Assembly (NCBI RefSeq): GCF_008704395.1
Contig: NZ_CP023695.1
Coordinates: 2,728,001-2,792,000, forward strand
DNA from: Streptomyces alboniger
Lineage (GTDB): Bacteria > Actinomycetota > Actinomycetes > Streptomycetales > Streptomycetaceae
Length of the DNA: 64,000 nt
Direction: 5' to 3'
The notes under the pieces are model-generated. The model was not told where the DNA came from. It did no database searches and saw only the letters and a list, made by a program, of their open reading frames with translations. This document shows, piece after piece, positions 17,201 through 25,251 of the stretch. The position numbers and the translations under genes are program-made. How positions within the stretch are numbered: the first letter of the stretch is position 1; every line of letters starts with the position of its first letter.

Positions 17201-17361
17201 GGCGCACGGCGGCGACCGTGAAGGACGGCAGGGGCGGCCGCGAGGCGATCCGCATGGACGCGCGTGAGACGCGTTACCTCCGCGTCCAGGGCGATAAGCG
17301 GGCCACGCGCTTCGGGTACTCGCTCTGGTCGGTCCAGGCGTACGCGGTCGCCGAGGACTGA
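14284..17361 (+). CDS. Secreted GH84 beta-N-acetylglucosaminidase/hyaluronidase-like enzyme with C-terminal F5/8-type domain
   Basis: Exported glycoside hydrolase of 1025 residues, predicted to act on N-acetylhexosamine-containing glycans. Seen: a signal peptide (RRRKGAVAIAVAVIAG to about residue 32), an N-terminal domain containing WPRPQS, then the GH84 barrel opening with RGLTEGFYGTPWT near residue 229. The position of the usual Asp-Asp catalytic pair reads Phe340-Gln341-Asp342-Val343. Further barrel landmarks are WTGVGVV, VTMDNYPVND and ADYAWNP. A Lys/Asn/Pro/Glu repeat (9-base units, 16507-16557) links to a carbohydrate-binding discoidin-like domain (about 895-1025: ARGAKASSSGDE, DGDPSTRWSSP). 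The GTG start follows AAGGAGA. It stands alone; a sugar-use role fits the neighbouring csn operon. Confidence 0.88.
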   Translation: MQLRRRKGAVAIAVAVIAGSLGGAPGALAAPGAPGRPGVPATSPDADARDDRGSDSALPSVWPRPQSMDTGGTAVTVGDDVVLVTAREANGSSGSGEDGDFDPYALDALRAVLRDAGARRVTEVREGDPLPAGSTLVVRAGGPGADRTLAALGAREHGDLPAGGYRLAVGRVGGRDTVALAGAGADGLFHGVQTLRQLTEAGRTGAGRANGSRTLPGVRVRDWPGTAVRGLTEGFYGTPWTRAQRLAQLDFMGRTKQNRYLYAPGDDLYRQARWREPYPADQRAGFRALAARAKANHITLAWAVSPGQAMCMSSDKDLRDLTRKIDAMWALGVRAFQLQFQDVSYSEWHCERDAETFGRGPKAAAKAQAEVANAVATHLAGRHPDAGPLSLMPTEYFQDGTTAYRAALSDALDHRVEVAWTGVGVVPKTITGRELAGARAAFGPHPLVTMDNYPVNDFAQDRIFLGPYTGRQPAVATGSAALLGNAMEQPAASRIPLFTAADYAWNPRAYRPHESWLAAIDDLAAGDTQARGALRALAGNDASSVLGADESAYLRPLMNDFWRARTTTDRAGADRAAKRLRAAFGVMREAPRRLAGSALDDEVRPWIEKLALYGEAGETAVDMLRAQSLGDGAAAWRASRELTRLGEELGKSGVTVGEGVLDPFLTRARKAYATWAGTGTERASDRATARFGRDRALAAVTALTDPGTEGSVEVHVPGKGWRRVGALSRSGFTELGLTAPAPKNPENPENPKNPKNTEKGTRAEKGMRADAVRVALTDGTLRHLVPWFADSPAARLSLARTEADAEIGGGPRRVTAKLRSLRPDHVRGALKVKAPKGIEVRVPASTTLPRGTEVEVPLDITVSAGTPSGTYEIPVTFGDETRTVAVRAFPRTAGPDLARGAKASSSGDETKDFPASAANDGDPSTRWSSPAEDGAWWQVELAKPVRLGQVVLRWQDAYAAGYRVQTSADGRNWRTAATVKDGRGGREAIRMDARETRYLRVQGDKRATRFGYSLWSVQAYAVAED

Positions 17362-17425
17362 GGCCCGTCGGCGACCGCGTACGACACCCGGTGCGCGTCG
17401 TTCGTACGCACGTACAACAAAGGCC

Positions 17426-17460
17426 CGGATCGATTGCTAGGCGGAAATGCCATCGATCCG
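17426..17460. terminator. Convergent hairpin overlapping HNH gene end
   Basis: CGGATCGAT (17426-17434) pairs with ATCGATCCG (17452-17460) across a 17-base loop. It lies between the convergent GH84 and HNH genes and overlaps the last codons of the HNH gene. Confidence 0.55.
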
Positions 17461-17973
17461 AGCCATCGCGTCGTCCGCGCCGAACGGCTGCAAATAGGGC
17501 AGCCAGCGCGGATCCCTATGGCCGGTCCCGATGATGCGCCACGCGAGGCCCGAGGGCGGCGCGGGCTTGTGCCGCAGCCGCCAGCCCAGCTCCATGAGGT
17601 GCCGGTCGGCCTTGACGTGGTTGCAGCGGCGGCAGGACGCCACCACGTTGTCCCAGGCGTGCCGGCCGCCCCGGCTCTTGGGGATGACGTGGTCGACGCT
17701 GGTTGCGACGCCACCGCAGTACATGCACCGACCGCCGTCGCGGGCGAAGAGCGCCCGTCTGGTCAGAGGAACGGGCCCCCGGTAAGGGACCCGGACGAAC
17801 CGCTTGAGGCGGACCACGCTGGGTGCGGGGACGGTGCACTTCTCGCTGTGCATGAAGGCGCCGGATTCCTCGAGGCAGAGAGCCTTGTTCTCCAGGACGA
17901 GGACGAGCGCGCGGCGGAGCGGTACGACGCCAAGGGGCTCGTACGACGCGTTGAGGACCAGGACGTGCGGCAC
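17437..17973 (-). CDS. HNH endonuclease
   Basis: Protein of 178 residues of the compact HNH family common in actinobacteria. The N-terminal NASYEPLGVVPLRRALVLVL segment is the usual partner domain. The nuclease core has CMYCGG, then SVDHVIPKSRGGRHAWDNVVASCRRCNHVKADR: paired Cys-x-x-Cys zinc ligands around the catalytic Asp-His and Asn. The GTG at 17973 follows AAGGAGG at a 5-base spacing. Its biological role is unknown; it is a stand-alone chromosomal gene and not part of a visible restriction or phage system. Confidence 0.88.
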   Translation of the reverse strand: MPHVLVLNASYEPLGVVPLRRALVLVLENKALCLEESGAFMHSEKCTVPAPSVVRLKRFVRVPYRGPVPLTRRALFARDGGRCMYCGGVATSVDHVIPKSRGGRHAWDNVVASCRRCNHVKADRHLMELGWRLRHKPAPPSGLAWRIIGTGHRDPRWLPYLQPFGADDAMARIDGISA

Positions 17974-18286
17974 GGATGCCTCCTTGTACGCCGGCGGCGC
18001 GTGGCTCGCGCCGGGACGATCTGTTGCCAGTCTCCCCTCATGCCTGGTCGTAGCGCCAGCATGTACCGGTAACGGGCTCGAAGTGTTTTCGACCACAGCG
18101 GAGCGGCACCCCCGCGTCACCTGCTACTTGCCCAGGTGAGCACCGTCTCTCCCTCGAACATGACAACGATCCACACACAATGCCCCGTTAGTGTGGTGAG
18201 TCTGCCCGGTCCCCCCGTCCCCGCGTCGATGAAGACGCACGACATCTCTTCCGCCGGGCAGGCCGCGATACCTGGAGGTACCTGCC
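17974..18286. other. Divergent intergenic region, no gene seen
   Basis: The 313-base gap between the divergent HNH and mscS genes must hold both promoters. I see no open frame with coding character, no RNA gene and no clear operator; only the two ribosome sites are evident. Confidence 0.6.
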
Positions 18287-19375
18287 GTGTTCCTGTCCGT
18301 CCTTTCGGCCGCCGGAACGGACCCGGACGACACGCCGAAGCCGACGCCGAAACCGCCCACGTTCGAGGACGCCCAGGAGAGCGCCGGGAACGCGGCGAGC
18401 TGGGTCGAGCAGAACTGGTCCACGTGGCTCGGCATCGGCCTGCGCATCATGCTGATCCTCGCGATCGCGATCGTCCTGCGCATCCTGGTCCGGCGCGCCA
18501 TCACCAAGCTCATAGACCGCATGAACCGCACGGCGAACGCCGTGGACGGCACGGCGCTCGGCGGGCTGCTGGTGAACGTGGAGCGCCGCCGTCAGCGCTC
18601 TCAGGCCATCGGGTCCGTGCTCCGCTCGGTGGCGTCGTTCCTGATCCTCGGCACGGCGGCCCTGATGATCCTCGGCGCCTTCGAGATCAACCTCGCTCCG
18701 CTGCTCGCCTCGGCGGGTGTGGCGGGCGTCGCGATCGGTTTCGGCGCCCGCAACCTCGTCACGGACTTCCTCTCCGGTGTCTTCATGATCCTGGAGGACC
18801 AGTACGGGGTGGGGGACTCGATCGACGCGGGCGTGGCCTCCGGTGAGGTGATAGAGGTCGGTCTGCGCGTCACCAAGCTGCGCGGCGACAACGGCGAGAT
18901 CTGGTACGTCCGCAACGGCGAGGTCAAGCGCATCGGCAACCTCTCCCAGGGCTGGTCCACGGCGGGCGTCGACGTGACGGTCCGTCCGGACGAGGACCTG
19001 GACAAGGTGAAGGCGACCCTGGCCGAGGTCGGCGAGGCCATGGCCAAGGACGAGCCGTGGAACGAGCGCCTGTGGGGCCCGGTGGAGATCCTCGGCCTGG
19101 ACAGTGTCCTGCTGGACTCCATGGTGATCCGCGTCTCGGCGAAGACGATGCCGGGCCAGTCCCTGGGCGTCGAGCGGGAGCTGCGCTGGCGCATCAAGCG
19201 GGCGTTCGACGAGGCGGGCATCCGCATCGTGGGCGGCCTGCCGCTCCAGCCGGCGGAGGAGGCGGGCGCCGACCCCGCGGCGGGCGTGGCGGCCCCGTCG
19301 GCGTACGCCTCGACGACGTCCCCCCAGTCGCTGGCGACGGCACCGATAACCCCGCCGCCGAACCTCTCGAAGTAG
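18287..19375 (+). CDS. mscS: MscS family mechanosensitive channel
   Basis: Small-conductance mechanosensitive channel of 362 residues that releases solutes on hypo-osmotic shock. Membrane helices: residues about 44-66 (WLGIGLRIMLILAIAIVLRILV), about 105-130, and the pore helix APLLASAGVAGVAIGFGARNLV. The beta domain follows (GVGDSIDAGVASGEVIEVGLRVTKLRG). The last 50 residues are Ala/Pro-rich and not part of the conserved fold. The GTG at 18287 follows GGAGG at 18273-18277. The gene is monocistronic, with a strong hairpin after it. Confidence 0.9.
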   Translation: MFLSVLSAAGTDPDDTPKPTPKPPTFEDAQESAGNAASWVEQNWSTWLGIGLRIMLILAIAIVLRILVRRAITKLIDRMNRTANAVDGTALGGLLVNVERRRQRSQAIGSVLRSVASFLILGTAALMILGAFEINLAPLLASAGVAGVAIGFGARNLVTDFLSGVFMILEDQYGVGDSIDAGVASGEVIEVGLRVTKLRGDNGEIWYVRNGEVKRIGNLSQGWSTAGVDVTVRPDEDLDKVKATLAEVGEAMAKDEPWNERLWGPVEILGLDSVLLDSMVIRVSAKTMPGQSLGVERELRWRIKRAFDEAGIRIVGGLPLQPAEEAGADPAAGVAAPSAYASTTSPQSLATAPITPPPNLSK

Positions 19376-19402
19376 GCCCGGCGAGCGCCCCTCACGCCAC
19401 AC

Positions 19403-19439
19403 CGCCCCCGCAGGTAACGACTTGGTTGCCGCGGGGGCG
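19403..19439 (+). terminator. Hairpin terminator after mscS
   Basis: CGCCCCCGC (19403-19411) pairs with GCGGGGGCG (19431-19439). An inner stem GGTAAC/GTTGCC (one G-T pair) extends it. It insulates mscS from the csn promoter. Confidence 0.75.
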
Positions 19440-19487
19440 TCCGCTATTGACGGCCCATTCACGCCAGCCTTACGGTCCTCACGAATT

Positions 19488-19498
19488 GGAAAGTTTCC
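19488..19498. promoter_or_regulatory. CsnR operator candidate
   Basis: GGAAAGTTTCC followed by TAACAGTTAG lies 36 bases upstream of the csnR start. GGAAA/TTTCC are exact inverted arms around a central G. The sequence matches my memory of the CsnR box (GAAAGTTTCCTAACA) in front of chitosanase and csn genes. No other copy was noticed in the window, so the whole csnR-csnEFGHK cluster is probably read from this controlled promoter. Confidence 0.7.
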
Positions 19499-19533
19499 TA
19501 ACAGTTAGCGGCCGCTGAAGGGCAGGTGCCGTC

Positions 19534-20700
19534 ATGGCAGCAGGGAGTACTCCGGGGGCCCCGGGGACCCCGGGCACGCCGCGCGTCCTGCGGGCCATGA
19601 ACGACCGGGCGGTCCTGGATCTCCTCGTCGCCCACGGGCCCCTCACCCGCACCCGCATCGGCGAGCTGACGGGCCTGTCCAAGCCCACCACCTCGCAGCT
19701 CCTCGGGCGCCTCGAAGCCGCCGGGCTCGTGCACACCACCGGGAGCCTCAGCGGGCGCCCGGGGCCCAACGCCCTGCTGTACGAGATCGACCCGGGCGCC
19801 GGGCACGTGGCGGCGCTGTCCGCCGATCCGACCGGCATCACCGCCCTCGTCGCCGACATCACCGGTACCGTCCTCGGCCGCGAGCGCGTGGAGGCCGAAG
19901 CCGTCGCGGAGGACGTCCGCCACCGCACCGCCCAGCTCGTCGCGGAGGCCGTCGACGGGGCGCTGCGCCGGGCGGGCCTCGCCCACGACGACCTGCGGGC
20001 CGCGGTGATCGGCACCCCCGGCGCCATCGACCCGCACACCGGCCAGCTGCGCTACGCCCCGCACCTGCCCGGCTGGCACTCCCGCACCCTGCGCGACGAC
20101 CTCGCCGCGGTGCTCGGCACACCGGTCGACATCGAGAACGACGTGAATCTGGCCGCGGTCGCCGAGCAGTACGAAGGCGCCGCCCAGGACCACGACAACT
20201 ACGTGCTGACCTGGCTCGACGAAGGCGTCGGAGCCGCCATCGTGCTGGGCGGCACCCTGCTGCGCGGCGCCACCGGCGGCGCGGGCGAGATCGGTTACAT
20301 GCCGCTGCCGGGCGCCCCGCTGGCCAAGGACGGCCCCGACGGCGACGGCGGCTTCGAGAGCCTGGTCGCCGCCGCGGTCGTCCGCGACCTCGCGGGCCCC
20401 GGCGCGACGCTCGCCGACGCCCTCGCCGACGGCGCCGTCCTCGCCGAGGTCGCCCGCCGCATCGCCACCGGCATCGCCGCGGTCGTCGCCGTGGTGGATC
20501 CGGAACTTGTCGTGCTCTCCGGCGCGGTGGCCCAGGCGGGCGGCGACAAGCTGCGGGTCCACGTCGAGGAGGAGCTGACCGGGCTCGCCCTGCCCCGCCC
20601 CCAGATCCGCATCAGTGAACTCGACGGCGACCCGATCCTCACCGGCGCGCTCCGCTCGGCGCTCACCCAGGCCCGCGACCAGGTCTTCGACACGGCCTGA
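19534..20700 (+). CDS. csnR: ROK family repressor of the chitosan-uptake operon
   Basis: Transcriptional repressor of 388 residues. An N-terminal winged helix-turn-helix (LLVAHGPLTRTRIGELTGLSKPTTSQLLGRL, residues about 28-60) precedes an ROK sugar-kinase-like domain. The kinase features are degenerate: the usual EIGH reads EIGY (residues 252-255), and the CxCGxxGC zinc motif is absent (PLPGAPLAKDGPDGDGG instead). It should therefore be a pure sensor. Position and downstream gene order match csnR of S. lividans/coelicolor, where chitosan-derived glucosamine oligomers relieve repression. Only 62 bases separate it from csnE. Confidence 0.85.
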   Translation: MAAGSTPGAPGTPGTPRVLRAMNDRAVLDLLVAHGPLTRTRIGELTGLSKPTTSQLLGRLEAAGLVHTTGSLSGRPGPNALLYEIDPGAGHVAALSADPTGITALVADITGTVLGRERVEAEAVAEDVRHRTAQLVAEAVDGALRRAGLAHDDLRAAVIGTPGAIDPHTGQLRYAPHLPGWHSRTLRDDLAAVLGTPVDIENDVNLAAVAEQYEGAAQDHDNYVLTWLDEGVGAAIVLGGTLLRGATGGAGEIGYMPLPGAPLAKDGPDGDGGFESLVAAAVVRDLAGPGATLADALADGAVLAEVARRIATGIAAVVAVVDPELVVLSGAVAQAGGDKLRVHVEEELTGLALPRPQIRISELDGDPILTGALRSALTQARDQVFDTA

Positions 20701-20762
20701 GCCCGGCGCTCCCCGCACACAGCCACCCCACCCACCTCCCCTCCCCGTAAAGGAAGTCCGCC

Positions 20763-22103
20763 ATGCCGCGATGGCGCCTGCCCACCTGCGCGTCCGCGGC
20801 GCTCGCCGCAGCCGGCCTGTTGCTCTCCGGCTGCGCCAATCCGAGCGTCGGCAGCGCGAACGACGACCCGACCAAGCCGGTCACCCTGAAGTTCTGGCAC
20901 GGCTGGGCCGCGCCCGGCGAGGTCGAGGCCGTCAACGCGAGCATCGAGCGGTTCGAGCGGCTGCACCCCCACATCGAGGTGGAGTCCACCGGTAACGTCA
21001 CGGACGCCACCATCAACCAGGCTCTGCGCGCGGGCGGCGACAAGGCCCCGGACGTGGTGTCCTCCTTCACCACCAACAACGTAGGGCAGTACTGCGACTC
21101 CGGGATGTGGGTCGACCTCGACCCGTTCCTGAGGAAGACGGGCATCGACAAGCGCGAGGTCTTCCCCAAGACACTGCTGGACTACACCAGCTACCAGGGC
21201 AACCAGTGCGCCCTGCCCCTCCTCGCCGACGCCTACGGCATGTACTACAACAAGGACGCCTTCAAGGAGGCGGGCATCGAACGCCCGCCGCGCACCATGT
21301 CCGAGTTCAAGCGGGCGGCGAAGAAGCTGACCGTGCGCAGCGGCAAGGACTCGTACGAGCGGGTGGGCTACATGCCCAACTTCCGGCTCTACCAGGGCAG
21401 CCCGGACCGGCTCTTCGCGCAGTGGGGCCCCCGGTACTTCGACGCCGACGGCCATGCGCGCCTCGCCGAGGAGCCCGCGACGTACGACTTCCTGAAGACC
21501 TCCCGCCAACTCGCCGACGCCCAGGGCGGCTTCGACGACCTGGAGAAGTTCCGGCTCACCTTCGGCGACGAGATGTCCAACCAGAACGCCTTCCTGACCG
21601 GGAAGCTCGCCATGCACCTGGACGGCGAGTGGCGCGGACTGATGCTCGACGAGGCGAAGGCCGACTTCGACTGGGGCGTCGCGCCGCTGCCCGTCCCCGA
21701 CGACCAGAAGGACACCTACGGGCGCGGCTTCATCACCGGCACGGTCGCCGGCATCGCGCACAGCAGCAAGCACCAGAACGCCGCGTGGGAGCTGGTGAAA
21801 TTCCTGACCACGAACACCAACCAGGTCGTGGACTTCGCCAACGACATCCACAACGTGCCGTCCACGTACGCGGCGCTGAAGTCGCCGCGCCTGGACGCCG
21901 ATCCAAGGTTCCGCACCTTCTTCCGGATCCTGGAGAGCAAGCACAGCAAGGCCCTGCCGCCCTCCACGAACGGCGGCGCGTACGTCGTCTCGCTCCAGGA
22001 CTTCTCGTACTCCTTCGAGGCCGGGCACGTGAGCGACCTGCGCGCCGGACTGAGGAAGCTCGACGACCAGATCGACGCCGACACGCTCCAGTCGAAGAGC
22101 TGA
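20763..22103 (+). CDS. csnE: ABC importer substrate-binding lipoprotein (chitosan oligosaccharides)
   Basis: Extracellular lipoprotein of 446 residues that captures oligosaccharide for the CsnFG permease. The lipobox is LLLSGC with lipidated Cys24. The mature protein has the family-1 sugar-binding fold (LKFWHGWAAPGEVEAVNASIERFERLHP; later YGMYYNKDAF and NQNAFLTGKLAMHLDGEW). GTAAAGGAAG precedes the ATG. Substrate identity (glucosamine oligomers) is inferred from operon identity with the described csn cluster. No ATP-binding subunit is encoded here; as for other Streptomyces sugar importers a shared MsiK-type ATPase is expected. Confidence 0.87.
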   Translation: MPRWRLPTCASAALAAAGLLLSGCANPSVGSANDDPTKPVTLKFWHGWAAPGEVEAVNASIERFERLHPHIEVESTGNVTDATINQALRAGGDKAPDVVSSFTTNNVGQYCDSGMWVDLDPFLRKTGIDKREVFPKTLLDYTSYQGNQCALPLLADAYGMYYNKDAFKEAGIERPPRTMSEFKRAAKKLTVRSGKDSYERVGYMPNFRLYQGSPDRLFAQWGPRYFDADGHARLAEEPATYDFLKTSRQLADAQGGFDDLEKFRLTFGDEMSNQNAFLTGKLAMHLDGEWRGLMLDEAKADFDWGVAPLPVPDDQKDTYGRGFITGTVAGIAHSSKHQNAAWELVKFLTTNTNQVVDFANDIHNVPSTYAALKSPRLDADPRFRTFFRILESKHSKALPPSTNGGAYVVSLQDFSYSFEAGHVSDLRAGLRKLDDQIDADTLQSKS

Positions 22104-22117
22104 GGAGCCCCCGACCC

Positions 22118-23065
22118 ATGGCACTTTCCCTCTCCAGATCCCTCTCGAATCCGGCGCGCCGCAGGCTCCGCACGCTCGGCTTCCTCTCCCCCTGGCTGGT
22201 CGGCTTCAGCGTCTTCTTCGCGTATCCGCTGATCGCGACCGTCTACTTCTCGTTCATGCACTACAACCAGATCAAGGAGCCCACCTTCGTGGGGCTCAGG
22301 AACTGGACGTACGTGTTCGACCAGATGCCGCTGTTCGGGCCCGCCCTGTGGAACACCCTGTGGCTGGTCGTGATCATGGTGGCCGTGCGGGTGGTCTTCG
22401 GGCTCTCGCTCGGGCTGCTCATCACGAAGATCAAGACGGGCGCCGGGTTCTTCCGCACCGCCTTCTACCTCCCCTACCTCGCCCCGCCGGTGGCCGCCAC
22501 CGTCGCCTTCGTCTTCCTGCTCAACCCGGGCACGGGCCCCGTCAACGAGATGCTCGGCGCGATCGGCATCTCCGGGCCCAACTGGTTCAACGACCCGGAC
22601 ACCGCCAAGCCCTCGCTGGTACTGCTCTCCCTGTGGGGCATCGGCGACCTGATGGTGATCTTCATGGCCGCGCTGCTCGACGTGCCCAAGGAGCAGTACG
22701 AGGCCGCGGAGCTGGACGGCGCCGGGGCGTGGGCCAGGTTCCGGTACGTCACCTGGCCCTCGATCACGCCGATCGTGATGTTCGCGGTGGTCACGGGCGT
22801 CGTACAGACCATGCAGTACTACACGCAGGCCCTGGTGGCGGGGAAGGTCGCCTCCGGGGTCAACATCGGCCCGGGTTCGGTGATCCAGCCCGGCTACCCG
22901 GAGCACTCCACCCTGACGGTCCCCCAGCTCGTCTACTCGATGGGCTTCCAGAACTTCAACACCGGCGCGGCGTGCGTGCTCTCGCTCGTGCTCTTCGCCA
23001 TCGCCATGGCCGTGACGACGCTCCTGATGCGCAAGCGCTCCGGACTGCTCGCGGCGGAGGACTGA
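22118..23065 (+). CDS. csnF: ABC sugar importer permease 1
   Basis: Membrane permease of 315 residues with six predicted helices. The first is LGFLSPWLVGFSVFFAYPLIATVYFSF. The cytoplasmic EAA loop reads EAAELDGAGAWARFRYVTWPSI, the docking site for the ATPase. It begins 14 bases after csnE, and the csnE stop overlaps its GAGGAG ribosome site, so the two are tightly co-translated. It forms a heterodimer with CsnG. Confidence 0.88.
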   Translation: MALSLSRSLSNPARRRLRTLGFLSPWLVGFSVFFAYPLIATVYFSFMHYNQIKEPTFVGLRNWTYVFDQMPLFGPALWNTLWLVVIMVAVRVVFGLSLGLLITKIKTGAGFFRTAFYLPYLAPPVAATVAFVFLLNPGTGPVNEMLGAIGISGPNWFNDPDTAKPSLVLLSLWGIGDLMVIFMAALLDVPKEQYEAAELDGAGAWARFRYVTWPSITPIVMFAVVTGVVQTMQYYTQALVAGKVASGVNIGPGSVIQPGYPEHSTLTVPQLVYSMGFQNFNTGAACVLSLVLFAIAMAVTTLLMRKRSGLLAAED

Positions 23066-23071
23066 GGACTG

Positions 23072-23977
23072 ATGACGACCACGACTCTCCGCGCGCCCGC
23101 CGCACCCGAACGGACCGCCCCGCTCCGGGGCCCCGCGGCCGCCCGCGCCCGCCGCAAGCGGATCCTGCACTGGATCGCCGTCCACAGCGTCGCCCTCGCG
23201 GTCGCGCTGCTGTTCGTCCTGCCGTTCGTCTTCGTCTTCCTGACGTCGGTGATGAGCGACTCCCAGGCGATGAGCGGCGAGCTGTGGCCCGACTCCTGGA
23301 ACTGGTCGAACTACAAGACGGTGTTCGACACCCCGGGCTTCCTGGAGTGGTGGCGCAACTCCCTGCTGTACGCGGGCCTCGGCACGCTCCTCACGGTCTG
23401 CTCGGCGATACCCGTGGCGTACGCGCTCGCCAAGTTCCGCTTCCGCGGCCGGCGCACCGCGATGCTGCTGGTCATCTCGACGATGATGCTGCCGCCGCAG
23501 GTCATCGTGATCCCGATGTACCTGGTCTGGGCGCAGCAGCTGCACCTGTCGGGCACGCTGTGGCCGCTGATCATCCCGATGGCGTTCGGCGACGCGTACT
23601 CGATCTTCCTCCTGCGGCAGTTCCTGCTGACCATCCCGAAGGAGTACATCGAGTCGGCGAAGGTGGACGGCTGCGGCGAGTTCCGTACGCTCGTCAAGAT
23701 CGTCGTACCGATGGCCAAGCCGGGCATCGCCGCCATCGCGCTCTTCCAGTTCTTCTACTGCTGGAACGACTACTTCGGGCCGCAGATCTACGCGGCCCAG
23801 AACCCGGGCGCGTGGACACTGAGTTACGGCCTCGAATCGTTCAAGAGCGCCCACAGCGTCAACTGGAACCTGACGATGGCCGCGACGCTGCTCGTGATGG
23901 CGCCGGTCATCCTCGTCTTCTTCTTCGCACAAAAGGCCTTCGTCGAAGGCGTCACCCTCACCGGAGTAAAGGGCTGA
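23072..23977 (+). CDS. csnG: ABC sugar importer permease 2
   Basis: Second permease, 301 residues, six helices (IAVHSVALAVALLFVLPFVFVFLTS first). The EAA-type loop is ESAKVDGCGEFRTLVKIVVPMAKPG. It starts six bases after csnF. It is typical of the second subunit of carbohydrate importers (MalG/LacG type), with the family FxxFxxCWNDYFGP helix (FQFFYCWNDYFGP). Confidence 0.88.
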   Translation: MTTTTLRAPAAPERTAPLRGPAAARARRKRILHWIAVHSVALAVALLFVLPFVFVFLTSVMSDSQAMSGELWPDSWNWSNYKTVFDTPGFLEWWRNSLLYAGLGTLLTVCSAIPVAYALAKFRFRGRRTAMLLVISTMMLPPQVIVIPMYLVWAQQLHLSGTLWPLIIPMAFGDAYSIFLLRQFLLTIPKEYIESAKVDGCGEFRTLVKIVVPMAKPGIAAIALFQFFYCWNDYFGPQIYAAQNPGAWTLSYGLESFKSAHSVNWNLTMAATLLVMAPVILVFFFAQKAFVEGVTLTGVKG

Positions 23978-23985
23978 GACACGTA

Positions 23986-25251
23986 ATGAAGCTCGCAGTG
24001 GTCGGCGGAGGGTCGACCTACACACCCGAACTCATCGACGGATTCGCGCGGTTGAGGGACACCCTGCCGATCGAGGAACTGGTCCTGGTCGACCCGGCCG
24101 CCGACCGTCTGGAACTGGTGGGCGGCCTCGCGCGGCGCATCTTCGCCAAGCAGGGCCACCCGGGCCGCATCGTCACCACCTCCGACGTGGACGCGGGCGT
24201 CGCGGACGCCGACGCGGTCCTGCTGCAACTGCGCGTCGGCGGGCAGGCGGCCCGGCAGCAGGACGAGACCTGGCCGCTGGAGTGCGGCTGCGTCGGCCAG
24301 GAGACGACCGGCGCGGGCGGCCTCGCGAAGGCGCTGCGCACGGTCCCGGTCGTCCTGGACATCGCTGAGCGCGTACGCCGCACCAACCCGAACGCCTGGA
24401 TCATCGACTTCACCAACCCGGTGGGCATCGTCACGCGGGCGCTGCTCCAGGCCGGGCACAAGGCGGTCGGGCTGTGCAACGTGGCGATCGGCTTCCAGCG
24501 GAAGTTCGCGAGGCTGCTCGACGTCGCGCCGGGCGAGGTGCACCTCGATCACGTGGGGCTCAACCACCTGACGTGGGAGACGGGCGTACGCATCGGGGGG
24601 CCCGGTGGCGACGACGTGCTGCCGAAGCTCTTGGAGCAGCACGGGGACGCCGTCGCCGAGGACCTTCACATGCCGCGCGAGCTGGTCGACCGGCTCGGCG
24701 TCGTGCCCTCGTACTACCTGCGCTACTACTACCAGCACGACGCGGTCGTCGAGGAGCTGCGGACGAAGCCGTCACGCGCCGCCGAAGTAGCCGCGATGGA
24801 GCGGGAGTTGCTGGCAATGTACGGCGACCCGGCACTCGACGAGAAGCCGGAGCTGCTCGCCGGGCGCGGTGGCGCGTTCTACTCCGAGGCGGCCGTGGAC
24901 CTCGCGGCTTCGCTGCTGGGCAACGGCGGCAGCCCGTACCAGGTGGTGAACACCGTCAACAACGGCACGCTGCCCTTCCTCCCCGACGACGCGGTCGTCG
25001 AGGTCCAGGCGGCCGTGGACGGCTCGGGCGCCAAGCCCCTGGCCGTGCCCGCCCTCGACCCGCTGTACTCGGGCCTGATCGCGAACGTCACGGCGTACGA
25101 GGACCTGGCGCTGGACGCGGCCCTGCGCGGCGGCCGCGACCGCGTCTTCAAGGCGCTGCTCGCCCACCCGCTGGTCGGCCAGTACGCGTACGCGGAGAGG
25201 CTCACCGACAGCCTCCTCGCGCACAACCGGGAGCACCTGGCGTGGGCGTAG
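23986..25251 (+). CDS. csnH: GH4 family 6-phospho-glycosidase
   Basis: NAD- and metal-dependent glycosidase of 421 residues that cleaves phosphorylated disaccharides by an oxidation-elimination mechanism. Seen: the N-terminal Rossmann motif KLAVVGGGSTYTPEL, the metal ligand Cys164 in GLCNVAIG, His194 in DHVGLNHLTW, and the NPVGIVTRA segment. In the csn pathway it should split chitooligosaccharides phosphorylated by CsnK. It starts nine bases after csnG and its end overlaps csnK by ten bases. Confidence 0.87.
   Translation: MKLAVVGGGSTYTPELIDGFARLRDTLPIEELVLVDPAADRLELVGGLARRIFAKQGHPGRIVTTSDVDAGVADADAVLLQLRVGGQAARQQDETWPLECGCVGQETTGAGGLAKALRTVPVVLDIAERVRRTNPNAWIIDFTNPVGIVTRALLQAGHKAVGLCNVAIGFQRKFARLLDVAPGEVHLDHVGLNHLTWETGVRIGGPGGDDVLPKLLEQHGDAVAEDLHMPRELVDRLGVVPSYYLRYYYQHDAVVEELRTKPSRAAEVAAMERELLAMYGDPALDEKPELLAGRGGAFYSEAAVDLAASLLGNGGSPYQVVNTVNNGTLPFLPDDAVVEVQAAVDGSGAKPLAVPALDPLYSGLIANVTAYEDLALDAALRGGRDRVFKALLAHPLVGQYAYAERLTDSLLAHNREHLAWA

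Noticed and set aside
17437..17973. HNH protein as part of a restriction or phage module
   Set aside because: No methyltransferase, terminase or other phage gene is nearby; the family is a common stand-alone actinobacterial protein.
20763..23977. PTS-linked sugar uptake because of the GH4 enzyme
   Set aside because: No PTS component is present; a binding-protein ABC importer and a BadF-type kinase supply the phosphorylated sugar instead.
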